From: Spirochaetota bacterium | GTDB taxonomy: Bacteria; Spirochaetota; B62-G9 | Direction of reading: 5' to 3' | Length of the DNA stretch: 6,249 bases | Assembly: GCA_026990615.1 (NCBI GenBank) | Contig: JALXDB010000215.1 | Location: 1 to 6,249, forward strand | In this document: positions 1-6,249 of the stretch, piece by piece | How the letters are laid out: each line of letters opens with the position of its first letter | Numbering within the stretch: the first letter of the stretch is position 1 | Notes under the pieces: model-generated | What the model saw: only the letters and a program-made list of their open reading frames with translations | Told to the model about the DNA's origin: nothing | Databases searched by the model: none | Position numbers and translations under genes: made by a program

Positions 1-388
1 TTATAACAGAGATAAACCTTTTTCCAAACTGAACAGGCCTAGTAGCCGCAATATTCTTTGGAAGTACTTCCCCAAAAATAATGATCGTAAAAGACATAAT
101 AAAAACCGAGTAAAACATAGGATGTTTGTAAAATACTGTATTTGATAGAGATTCCCCGACAATAGATGCTGTAAGATTAACAACCATATTTCCTACAAGT
201 ATGGTGATTAGAGCTTTTGTCGGGGAATTTACATAGGAGTTTAGCAGTTTACCGCGACGATTTTGTTCTCTGGAGAGTTTTATTTTATCAACATGAGAAA
301 TTGAAAATATTGAAACTTCAGAACCCGAATATATGAAAGAAAGAATCAACAATACCAGAATGAAAAATAACTCAAAGAGTTCGAACAT
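1..388 (-). CDS. CNNM/DUF21-domain (CorB/CorC-like) membrane protein, N-terminal part; 3' end beyond window
   Basis: The frame opens at ATG 386-388 and stays open for 129 codons to the left edge, so the C-terminal part is missing. What is seen: a hydrophobic first helix (residues about 6-20) running into SGSE (21-24), a basic amphipathic stretch (about 35-50), a second helix with GNMVVN (66-71), and a third helix (about 91-105) ending in FGEVLPKN (105-112). SGSE, GN..VN and GE..PK are the hallmark positions of the CNNM transmembrane domain, where polar residues line a Mg2+ site in CorC/CNNM proteins. Family members usually run to about 400 or more residues, with a CBS pair and a C-terminal CorC/HlyC domain, so about two thirds would lie outside. 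Inferred role: inner-membrane Mg2+ (possibly Co2+) export. It follows clpC by 36 bases with no visible terminator, so it may be read from the same transcript. An in-frame TAA 18 bases upstream rules out a longer start; the ribosome site is weak. Confidence 0.85.
   Translation of the reverse strand, partial: MFELFELFFILVLLILSFIYSGSEVSIFSISHVDKIKLSREQNRRGKLLNSYVNSPTKALITILVGNMVVNLTASIVGESLSNTVFYKHPMFYSVFIMSFTIIIFGEVLPKNIAATRPVQFGKRFISVI
151..228. repeat. 12-bp perfect inverted repeat inside the CNNM gene
   Basis: ATTCCCCGACAA at 151-162 is the exact reverse complement of TTGTCGGGGAAT at 217-228, with 54 bases between. Both arms lie in coding sequence (the codons for IVGE and NSPT). The minus-strand mRNA could pair them into a G+C-rich stem in an otherwise AT-rich gene. 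Whether it folds or does anything is unknown; chance is possible. Confidence 0.5.
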
Positions 389-424
389 TAGCTTTAATTT
401 TATTTATATCAGTCGCTTTTCCTT

Positions 425-2917
425 TTAATTATGTACAGACTCAACCTTTTGTACAGAATCGTTTTTCTTTTCTTCAGGTTTTTCTTTCTTCTTTCGTTTC
501 GCTTTATTCTTGAAAACTATCTTTCCATTCTTATAATCAACCACTACGTGGCTTCCTTCCTTAAAAGTTCCCTTAAGGATTTCATTGGCAAGGGGATCCT
601 CTATCTCTCTCTGAATAGTTCTTCTCAAAGGTCTAGCACCGTATTTTTCGTCGTAACCGTTGTCAATAAGGAAACTTCTCGCGGAATCTGTAAGCTCCAT
701 TTCGATATTCTTCTCTCTCAACTGCTGTTTTGTCTCTTCGATCATAATATCAATTATCTTACCTATATGCTCTTTCTTCAAAGAATGGAACACTACAATC
801 TCATCAACTCTGTTTAAAAACTCCGGATTAAACACACGTTTCAATGCGGAGAGTGCCTTATCCTTGATGTTCAGGAAATTATCCGATTCATCGGGGCTTG
901 TAAATCCCAATGTGCTTCCCCTGTTTATCTCTTTGCTACCAACATTTGAGGTCATTATGATAACAGTATTTCTAAAATCTACAGTATGCCCCAGATGATC
1001 CGATAGCTGACCTTCTTCAAGTACCTGTAAAAGCATATTGAAGACATCAGGATGAGCCTTCTCAATCTCATCAAGGAGAATTACACTGTACGGTTTTCTT
1101 CTTATCTTTTCAGTAAGTTCACCACCTTCCTGATATCCCACGTATCCGGGAGGAGCCCCAACAAGCCTTGATACATTATGCTTCTCCATAAATTCACTCA
1201 TGTCAATCCTTATAAGTGCATCCTCACTACCGAATAGGAACTCTGCCAGAGTCTTGGCCAGATAGGTTTTACCAACTCCCGTAGGTCCGAGGAAAATGAA
1301 TGATCCTGCAGGTCTCTTTGGTGATTTCAATCCAGTTCTTGACCTTCTTATAGCCCTGCTCACGGCTTCTATTGCTTCATCCTGACCAATTATCTTCTTA
1401 TGCAGCTCTTCTTCCATTCTCAATAGCTTCTGCGACTCACTTTCTACCATTCTAACAAGCGGTATTCCGGTTAACTCACTTGTAATCTGATAGATATCAT
1501 CCTCATCAACAACAGGAAGTTCGCTATTTAGCTCCCTCTTCCACTCCTCTTTCATCTCCTCCAGCTTTTCTTTCAATGCATTCATTTTATCACGGACTTT
1601 GGCAGCTTTTTCATAGTCCTGAATCTCAACGAGCCTGGTTTTTTCTATCCTTAACTTTTCTATTTCCGCTTCAATCTCCTTAAAATCCTCAGGAATCATA
1701 GTATTTTCAAGCCTTATTTTGGAACCGGCTTCATCTATAAGATCAATCGCCTTATCAGGGAGATACCTGTCTGTGATATATCTGTAGGAGAGATTTGCAG
1801 CAGCAATCAAAGCCTTCTCAGTATACCTAATCTTGTGATGTTCCTCATATTTCTCTTTTATTCCCTTCAATATCTCAACAGTTTCATCAATGGTAGATTC
1901 ATCTACAATAATTGGCTGAAATCTTCTCTCAAGAGCAGCATCCCTCTCGATATATTTCTTGTACTCATTCAGAGTTGTTGCACCTATACATTGGAGTTCT
2001 CCTCTGGAAAGCGCCGGTTTTATCATGTTTGCAGCATCAATCGCTCCCTCGGCTCCACCAGCACCAATTATTGTATGAAGCTCATCGATAAATAAAATTA
2101 CATTGCCAGCACGCCGAATTTCGAACATTACTTTCTTCAATCGTTCTTCAAACTCTCCCCTGTACTTTGTACCCGCAACAAGCGAGGCGAGGTCAAGGGT
2201 TAATACTCTCTTATTCAGGAGGGTTTCAGGGACCCGTCCTTCAACAATATTCTGTGCAAGACCCTCAACAATCGCCGTTTTACCAACTCCAGGTTCACCA
2301 ATTAAAACTGGATTGTTTTTCGTCCTTCTACAGAGTATCTGTATTACCCTCTTGATCTCTTTTTCTCTGCCAATGACTGGATCAAGCTTGTGTTCCTTTG
2401 CGAGCTGGGTTAAATCTCTACCGAACTCATCAAGAGTAGGAGTTCTTCGGTCAACCTTCTTTTTAATTTCAACCCTGCTGTTACCAAGAAGCCTGTTTAT
2501 CTCCTCTCTAACATGGGATATCTTTATGCCCTGCTTATCGAATGCACTAAGAATAACACTATCCCCTTCTCTCAACAATCCAAGGAGTAGATGTTCAGTT
2601 CCAATATAGTTATGTCCCATATTTCTTGCTTCATCGGCACTCAGCTCCAAAACTCTCTGCGCCCTTGTGGATGGAGGGACATCACCGAGTAACAGAATAC
2701 CTCCCGTTTTCTTGGTATTCGCTATAATATCCTCTCTCAGCATATTAAGATCAACGCCTAGATTTATCAAAGCCTTTACAGCTACTCCCTCACCCTCTCT
2801 TATAAGCCCAAGCAGAATATGCTCGGGTAAAAGCTTGTCATGGTTAAGTTTTTTTGCTTCTTCCTGAGCCAGAATGTTGATAACTCTCTGAGCTCTTTCT
2901 GTTAATCCTTTAAACAT
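425..2917 (-). CDS. clpC: ClpC, AAA+ unfoldase of the ClpCP protease
   Basis: Hsp100 ATPase that unfolds proteins and feeds them to ClpP in the cytosol. Numbering is from ATG 2917 (830 aa, normal for ClpC). Order: two ClpN repeats (about 3-75 and 80-147); AAA1 with Walker A GEPGVGKT (207-214) and Walker B VILFIDE (273-279); a short coiled-coil middle domain with a UVR motif (about 424-457), which separates ClpC from ClpA and ClpB; AAA2 with Walker A GPTGVGKT (544-551), Walker B VILLDE (612-617), a ClpP-docking LGF loop (670-672) and sensor 2 GARPLRR (760-766). The tail (803-830) is rich in Lys and Glu. Glu32 and Glu108 sit where Bacillus ClpC binds phosphoarginine, but these Glu are common in ClpN domains. 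Tyr435 sits where S. aureus has Phe436, which holds the resting state. The start is ATG 2917 because GAGG lies 9 bases upstream; the in-frame TTG at 2926 would touch that site directly. mcsB ends one base earlier, so translation is probably coupled. ClpP is not in the window. Confidence 0.97.
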   Translation of the reverse strand: MFKGLTERAQRVINILAQEEAKKLNHDKLLPEHILLGLIREGEGVAVKALINLGVDLNMLREDIIANTKKTGGILLLGDVPPSTRAQRVLELSADEARNMGHNYIGTEHLLLGLLREGDSVILSAFDKQGIKISHVREEINRLLGNSRVEIKKKVDRRTPTLDEFGRDLTQLAKEHKLDPVIGREKEIKRVIQILCRRTKNNPVLIGEPGVGKTAIVEGLAQNIVEGRVPETLLNKRVLTLDLASLVAGTKYRGEFEERLKKVMFEIRRAGNVILFIDELHTIIGAGGAEGAIDAANMIKPALSRGELQCIGATTLNEYKKYIERDAALERRFQPIIVDESTIDETVEILKGIKEKYEEHHKIRYTEKALIAAANLSYRYITDRYLPDKAIDLIDEAGSKIRLENTMIPEDFKEIEAEIEKLRIEKTRLVEIQDYEKAAKVRDKMNALKEKLEEMKEEWKRELNSELPVVDEDDIYQITSELTGIPLVRMVESESQKLLRMEEELHKKIIGQDEAIEAVSRAIRRSRTGLKSPKRPAGSFIFLGPTGVGKTYLAKTLAEFLFGSEDALIRIDMSEFMEKHNVSRLVGAPPGYVGYQEGGELTEKIRRKPYSVILLDEIEKAHPDVFNMLLQVLEEGQLSDHLGHTVDFRNTVIIMTSNVGSKEINRGSTLGFTSPDESDNFLNIKDKALSALKRVFNPEFLNRVDEIVVFHSLKKEHIGKIIDIMIEETKQQLREKNIEMELTDSARSFLIDNGYDEKYGARPLRRTIQREIEDPLANEILKGTFKEGSHVVVDYKNGKIVFKNKAKRKKKEKPEEKKNDSVQKVESVHN

Positions 2918-2918
2918 A

Positions 2919-3965
2919 CTAAGCAACCTCTTTTAAATAATTTCTTATTAAATTAGCTCTATTTTCATTAACGATCAGTTCAAAATCCTGATCCTTATAG
3001 TAATCATCGGATAGTTTAAATCTTTTAATCAGATGTGCATCCTGAATATAGTACAACAACTTGTTCAGATCTTTTAAACTGGGTTTATCAATAATCCCCA
3101 TACTCAACCCGAATCTGACTTTCGAAATCAGATCCATGGCCTCAAAAAGTGTCATTAATCTTGCACTCTTAAGAATGCCAAGACTCCTCCACACCCTATC
3201 CTCTATCGATTCTCTGTTGACTGAGTATATCTTCTCCCTCGCTTCTCTCTCCTTCTTAACTACCTTTTCGAAAATATTTACAGACCTTTTATACAACTGC
3301 CTCTCTGTAAATCCAAGAGTCGTACTCTGGTAAATGCTGTAAAAATCGTTTATCCAGCTCCCCTTTATCTTAAAACCATCCTTTTTTAAATCCGAGATCA
3401 GTTCATTTATAACTCCCGTGGTTGAAAGTCCTGCAAGATGGCATGTCATAACCATCTGAAATCCAGGTCCAGCATAGTTTGGGTTAGCCGTCAGATAACC
3501 AAACTCTGGCCTAAATGAAAATCTCAGAACCTTGCCCAGATCATACAACACCTGCTCTCCGAAAAGCCTTATGTCTTCAAAACTATTACCAGGATTATTA
3601 ACAAACAGAATCAAATGGTCATCAGAACCGAGTATAAAGTAATTCTTTTCATCATTGGATATAATTAACTCCCTCGCTTCGCTATTTTCCTTCAGAATAT
3701 CTCTTTCCTCAAATACCTTTTTATCCAATTTTTTGATGTTTTCTAGACCAAACTGTGTGTACTCCACACAAAAATCTTCACTGAAGATGGCCTCTTTAAT
3801 TTCTTCAAAGAGCTTTACTTCCTTATTCTTCGGAAGTTTTCGCATAAAGTTTTTACCATCTATGTTTCTTCTCATAATAATGGTACTTTTAAGTACAATT
3901 CCTTCGTTATCTTTTCCGCTGAACTTCCAAAGTCCCTCGCTTATAACTATATCTTCAATTGTCAT
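2919..3965 (-). CDS. mcsB: McsB-family phosphagen-kinase-fold protein lacking the catalytic residues (likely pseudokinase)
   Basis: 348 aa, close to Bacillus McsB (about 363). McsB is the protein arginine kinase that marks proteins for ClpCP. Homology is clear from [11 protein letters not shown] (24-34), [15 protein letters not shown] (155-169) and above all the C-terminal half (about 231-300), where [23 protein letters not shown] and [12 protein letters not shown] match McsB closely. The active site is gone. SSRIR is KSTII (26-30), losing two ATP-binding Arg. NEEDHxR is GSDDHLI (113-119), losing the catalytic Glu and an Arg. The active-site Cys is Asn161, and the Arg nine residues on is Gln170. 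The RGxxGEGSEA loop is KGSWINDF (201-208), about six residues shorter. The RDxxRA phosphoarginine-binding motif near the C-terminus is VNENRA (332-337), losing Arg and Asp. The frame is intact and sits 6 bases after mcsA and 1 base before clpC, so it is probably a maintained gene. Inferred role: non-catalytic adaptor or regulator of ClpC. The symbol denotes family, not activity. ATG 3965 is the first start after an in-frame stop. Confidence 0.88.
   Translation of the reverse strand: MTIEDIVISEGLWKFSGKDNEGIVLKSTIIMRRNIDGKNFMRKLPKNKEVKLFEEIKEAIFSEDFCVEYTQFGLENIKKLDKKVFEERDILKENSEARELIISNDEKNYFILGSDDHLILFVNNPGNSFEDIRLFGEQVLYDLGKVLRFSFRPEFGYLTANPNYAGPGFQMVMTCHLAGLSTTGVINELISDLKKDGFKIKGSWINDFYSIYQSTTLGFTERQLYKRSVNIFEKVVKKEREAREKIYSVNRESIEDRVWRSLGILKSARLMTLFEAMDLISKVRFGLSMGIIDKPSLKDLNKLLYYIQDAHLIKRFKLSDDYYKDQDFELIVNENRANLIRNYLKEVA
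2927..2930 (-). promoter_or_regulatory. Ribosome binding site of clpC
   Basis: GAGG on the minus strand, inside the last codons of the mcsB-like gene, 9 bases before ATG 2917. It decides the clpC start: the alternative TTG at 2924-2926 abuts it and could not use it. Its place in front of the upstream TAG (2919-2921) suggests termination and restart coupling. Confidence 0.75.
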
Positions 3966-3971
3966 AAGTTT

Positions 3972-4445
3972 TTAATCATTCTCCCTCTTACACTGCTTAA
4001 TCTTATCCCTGATAAGTGCTGCCCTCTCAAAATCTTCAGCTTCAACCGCTCTTTTCAATTCAATCTCAAGAAAATCAATTTTTGAACTCTCTGATTTCCT
4101 CTCCCTGCTGTAAATCAGATTATTTTTCTTAATATATTTTGATATATAATCCTTAAAACTGTCGTAGCACTCAGGACATCCAAGAACACCCTTGCTCTCT
4201 AAATCATGGAGAGTTGTACCACATTTTTCACAAATAATAGAACTATTATCAAATTTACTTTTATTATTTCCCGCTAACAATCCTTCCAGAATACGGTGGA
4301 CCTTGTCATCAATACCATTTTCGCTGTCTCTGTCAAGTTCTTTCTTAGAACAGTCATAACAGAGATGAATTTCTACAAGGTCGTTGTTCAGTATTTTCTG
4401 TATATGAAACGTTGCTTCATTTTTTAAACAGTACTGACAAATCAT
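3972..4445 (-). CDS. mcsA: McsA-like zinc-binding protein with C-terminal UVR motif
   Basis: 157 aa, against about 185 in Bacillus. McsA is the cofactor that activates McsB. The protein opens with MICQYC and has four CXXC pairs: C3/C6, C29/C32, C72/C75 and C90/C93, which would bind two zinc ions. Between the second and third pairs, HRILEGLLAG (50-59) matches the 'HNLLSGLL' stretch of Bacillus McsA, and LGCPECYDSF (88-97) matches its 'FGCSECYKTF'. The C-terminus (about 124-155) is a UVR helix pair ending in FERAALIRDKIK, like the one in the ClpC middle domain. The linker (about 104-122) lacks the 'HxGKxP' motif I recall from Bacillus McsA and reads YSRERKSES instead. The ATG has AGGA 7 bases upstream. 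It lies 25 bases after lolD and shares a reading frame with the next gene, with a TAA and two codons between. Its usual partner next door is catalytically degenerate, so activation of a kinase is doubtful; a ClpC-related role is inferred. Confidence 0.93.
   Translation of the reverse strand: MICQYCLKNEATFHIQKILNNDLVEIHLCYDCSKKELDRDSENGIDDKVHRILEGLLAGNNKSKFDNSSIICEKCGTTLHDLESKGVLGCPECYDSFKDYISKYIKKNNLIYSRERKSESSKIDFLEIELKRAVEAEDFERAALIRDKIKQCKREND
3981..3987 (-). promoter_or_regulatory. Probable ribosome binding site of the mcsB-like gene
   Basis: GAGGGAG on the minus strand within the last codons of mcsA. It ends 15 bases before ATG 3965, longer than ideal, so translation of this gene may rely partly on coupling to mcsA across the 6-base gap. 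Confidence 0.45.
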
Positions 4446-4452
4446 ATCTTTT

Positions 4453-4456
4453 TCCT
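4453..4456 (-). promoter_or_regulatory. Ribosome binding site of mcsA
   Basis: AGGA on the minus strand (context CAGGAAAAAG), 7 bases before ATG 4445, in the AT-rich gap after lolD. It supports the chosen mcsA start. Confidence 0.7.
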
Positions 4457-4462
4457 GTTAAT

Positions 4463-4491
4463 AATATATATTAAATAAAATCATCAAGCAA
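4463..4491 (-). promoter_or_regulatory. Weak candidate sigma-70 promoter in front of mcsA
   Basis: On the minus strand TTGCTT (4486-4491) and TATATT (4463-4468) are 17 bases apart: three of six and five of six matches to the -35 and -10 consensus. It overlaps the 3' end of lolD. Transcription would begin near 4456, almost on the mcsA ribosome site, giving a very short leader, and AT-rich sequence makes such matches by chance. If real, it would let mcsA-mcsB-clpC be expressed apart from lolCD. Confidence 0.22.
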
Positions 4492-5169
4492 GGGAATTAG
4501 CCTGCCCATATTTAGTCTATACTTTTCATCTGCATCGCTAACAAGATCTTTATTATGAGTAACAACAATCATAGTTAACCCGTAATCTTTTACTATTTTA
4601 AACAAAACGTCCCGGGTCATATCTGCGGTTTTTAAATCAAGGTCTCCTGTTGGTTCATCGGCAAGAATTAGATCGGGTTTGTTTATTAAAGCCCTTGCAA
4701 TTGCAACCCTCTGTCTTTCACCACCTGACAGCTTTGAAGGTTTATGCTTAACCCTATCCTCTAACTCTAACTTTTCCACAAGTTCTAGCGCCCTTTTGTA
4801 TAAAATATCCCGATCGGCACCAACAAGAAGACCTGGAACCATAATGTTTTCAATTGCTGTAAATTCAGAAAGGAGGTGATGAAATTGAAAGATAAACCCA
4901 ATGTACCTGCTTCTAAAATGAGAAATGGATGTTTCATCAAGATCATTAATATCAACAGAGTTGACAAATATCTTTCCTTCTGTTGGTCTATTAAGTCCTC
5001 CCAGAAGGTAAAGTAGCGTGCTCTTTCCCGATCCACTTTTACCCACTATTGCTACAATCTTTCCCCTTTCTACGTTCAGGTTAAGATCTTCAAGTACAGT
5101 CAGGCTCTGCTCTCCTGTTTTGTAAACCTTCTTAATTTTCTCGGCAGAGACAATATTTGAATATTCCAT
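4471..5169 (-). CDS. lolD: LolD, ATPase of the lipoprotein-releasing ABC transporter LolCD(E)
   Basis: 232 aa, the usual LolD length. It is the cytoplasmic ATP-binding subunit that powers extraction of outer-membrane lipoproteins from the inner membrane for hand-over to LolA. Visible motifs: Walker A GKSGSGKST (43-51), Q-loop Gln95 within FQFHHLLSEFTAIENI, signature LSGGERQ (147-153), Walker B LILADE (167-172), D-loop GDLD (175-178) and switch His205 in VVTHN. The QFHHLL..FTA.EN stretch after the Q-loop is typical of LolD and separates it from MacB- and FtsE-type ATPases of the same superfamily, which remain the main alternatives. The permease gene ends 3 bases upstream, so the pair is a translational unit. 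The ATG at 5169 has AAGG about 12 bases upstream, inside the permease gene. No truncation or missing motif. Confidence 0.93.
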   Translation of the reverse strand: MEYSNIVSAEKIKKVYKTGEQSLTVLEDLNLNVERGKIVAIVGKSGSGKSTLLYLLGGLNRPTEGKIFVNSVDINDLDETSISHFRSRYIGFIFQFHHLLSEFTAIENIMVPGLLVGADRDILYKRALELVEKLELEDRVKHKPSKLSGGERQRVAIARALINKPDLILADEPTGDLDLKTADMTRDVLFKIVKDYGLTMIVVTHNKDLVSDADEKYRLNMGRLIPLLDDFI

Positions 5170-5172
5170 AGA

Positions 5173-6249
5173 CTATTCGTACCTTATTGTTTCAACAGGT
5201 CTAAGTTTCGATGCCTTACTTGCCGGATAATAAGCAGCTATAATGCTAATAACAATGGCCATAACAGATATTATCATAACGTCCTGGAAATGAATCTCTA
5301 CAGGTACTCCCTCAATATAATAGACAGATTGTGAAAAGAAGTGCATATCAGGGATTGGTGAATATCCAAGTGGCATTAAAATTAATCTGTAGAATATATT
5401 CTTAACCAGGTTTATCATATTTTCAAGGCCGCCAAATATCTTCTCAATATTAATAGTTGCAAGAAGACCTGTAAAAACTCCTATTACAGTACCAAGTAGT
5501 CCAATATACAGACCATCTATTACAAATATTTTTATAATAAATCCAGGTGTAGCCCCTATTGCCCTCAATATACCTATCTCCCTTTTTTTATCCATAACAG
5601 TCATTACAAGTGAGCCTATAATATTAAACGCACCGCTTACTATTATAAGAAATACAACAAATCCTATTGCAAGTTTTTCATTTTTTAAAGCTTCAAACAG
5701 AGGCCTGTTTAAATCAATCCAGGTTCTTATGTAATAACTATCATCCAGCTTAAGTTTGAGCCATCTTACAACCCTGTCCACTTTAAATATATCGCGGACT
5801 TTTATTCCTATGGTTAAATCTCTTTCTTCTATTCCGAAAATACTACGGGCAGCTTCCAGTGAAATATAAACCATTCCTCTATCATAATCCCAGTATCCTG
5901 TTTTAATTAAGCCCACAACCTTCATCACAGAAACATTTGGCATAGCCAGAGAAACATCCTCTCCTTTAAATGTTAGAATAGACACAATATCTCCAACATT
6001 TATACCAAGTTCATTGGCCAGCTCTTCACCTATTAAAATGTTGGATTTTTTACTCAGATCAAATTTCCCTTTTGGTATTTTAATCTCCCTTTTAAACCCC
6101 TTATCGATATCTAACACGTTTTTGGGAAGGGCTTTAACGATCACTCCCTGGGATGTCCAGCTACTCTTGATTATAGCCTCTCCATCATAGTATGGAATTA
6201 TAGAAATTATTTCTTTATTTTTTGATAAAATTGATTTAGTATTATAAAT
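5173..6249 (-). CDS. lolC: LolC/LolE-family permease, 5' end cut by window edge
   Basis: The frame is open from the right edge to TAG 5173-5175, giving 358 residues (numbered from the edge). GTG 6144 is only an internal codon, because sequence before it (PYYDGEAII, then GVIVKAL) matches the periplasmic domain of LolC/E. About 50-70 residues, including the first membrane helix, lie outside. Seen: periplasmic domain (1 to about 190); TWIDLNRPLFEALKNEK (176-192), a LolC/E signature; membrane helices at about 193-217, 238-267 and 322-341; the FtsX-type coupling loop DKKREIGILRAIGAT (220-234); VYYIEGVPVEIHFQDV (309-324); and the end YYPASKASKLRPVETIRYE. The protein forms the membrane channel driven by LolD. 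The stretch between helix 3 and VYYI (about 271-308) is roughly 20 residues longer than I recall in enterobacterial LolC. Only one permease gene is in view, so I cannot tell LolC from LolE or from a single homodimer-forming form. Confidence 0.9.
   Translation of the reverse strand: MYNTKSILSKNKEIISIIPYYDGEAIIKSSWTSQGVIVKALPKNVLDIDKGFKREIKIPKGKFDLSKKSNILIGEELANELGINVGDIVSILTFKGEDVSLAMPNVSVMKVVGLIKTGYWDYDRGMVYISLEAARSIFGIEERDLTIGIKVRDIFKVDRVVRWLKLKLDDSYYIRTWIDLNRPLFEALKNEKLAIGFVVFLIIVSGAFNIIGSLVMTVMDKKREIGILRAIGATPGFIIKIFVIDGLYIGLLGTVIGVFTGLLATINIEKIFGGLENMINLVKNIFYRLILMPLGYSPIPDMHFFSQSVYYIEGVPVEIHFQDVMIISVMAIVISIIAAYYPASKASKLRPVETIRYE

Noticed and set aside
1..183. Minus-strand frame of 60 codons at the left edge
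   Set aside because: It is out of frame with the CNNM-family reading frame that covers the same bases and carries the SGSE, GNMVVN and GEVLPK motifs.
389..424. Terminator or promoter between clpC and the CNNM gene
   Set aside because: The 36 bases show no hairpin plus T-run and no paired -35/-10 elements.
431..998. Plus-strand open frames of 112-128 codons opposite the 3' part of clpC, and a 168-codon one opposite its 5' part (2103-2609)
   Set aside because: They are antisense to well-conserved AAA+ and ClpN motifs, have no ribosome sites worth noting, and have low-complexity or Ser/Leu-rich translations typical of shadows.
2918..2926. TTG at 2926 as the clpC start, giving 833 residues and overlap with mcsB
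   Set aside because: The ribosome binding site touches this codon with no spacing, whereas ATG 2917 has ideal spacing and the family N-terminus.
2919..3965. Calling the McsB-like gene a pseudogene
   Set aside because: There is no stop or frameshift over 348 codons, the C-terminal half is well conserved, and it is tightly spaced between intact genes. Loss is confined mainly to catalytic positions.
4446..4470. CIRCE or CtsR-type operator upstream of mcsA
   Set aside because: The short AT-rich gap holds no GAGTGCTAA inverted repeat and no AAAGTCAAA-type tandem heptads.
4885..5016. A 43-codon plus-strand frame (TTG 4885 to TAG 5016) with a perfect Shine-Dalgarno upstream
   Set aside because: It lies antisense to the conserved core of lolD, whose codons explain both the SD-like sequence and the open frame. 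The peptide resembles nothing I know and there is no promoter evidence.
6142..6144. GTG 6144 as the start of the permease
   Set aside because: The frame is open to the window edge and the residues before it match the LolC/E periplasmic domain, so the gene starts outside.

Overview
The window is a single block of genes, all read on the minus strand, packed with almost no spacing. In transcription order (right to left) it holds a LolC/LolE-type permease cut by the right edge, its ATPase LolD, a McsA-type zinc/UVR protein, a McsB-type phosphagen-kinase-fold protein, the AAA+ unfoldase ClpC, and the N-terminal part of a CNNM/DUF21 membrane protein cut by the left edge. Gaps are 3, 25, 6, 1 and 36 bases. 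I see no terminator between any of these genes and no RNA gene, CRISPR array or mobile element. No stretch longer than about 40 bases lacks a gene.

The organism is an AT-rich diderm bacterium: LolCD moves lipoproteins towards an outer membrane. McsA-McsB-ClpC is best known from Firmicutes but also occurs in some diderm phyla. The first ClpN repeat reads LLPEH where the Firmicutes form has IGTEH, which from memory resembles spirochaete-type ClpC. I hold the phylum open.

In Bacillus the corresponding operon is ctsR-mcsA-mcsB-clpC: McsB, activated by McsA, phosphorylates arginines on proteins, and ClpC/ClpP degrades the tagged proteins. Here ctsR is absent from the position upstream of mcsA and lolCD stands there instead.

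The most striking point is the McsB homologue. Its C-terminal half and overall fold markers are well conserved and its frame is intact, yet nearly every residue that phosphagen kinases use to bind ATP and transfer phosphate is replaced: both arginines of the SSRIR motif, the catalytic Glu and Arg of NEEDHxR, the active-site Cys and the following Arg of the CPTNxGTGLR motif, and the whole GEGSEA loop. It looks like a pseudokinase kept in the operon, perhaps as a ClpC adaptor or regulator that does not use phosphoarginine. The McsA partner keeps its four CXXC pairs and UVR motif but lacks the GKxP linker motif of the Bacillus protein.

One start correction matters: clpC most likely begins at the ATG at 2917, not at the TTG at 2926.
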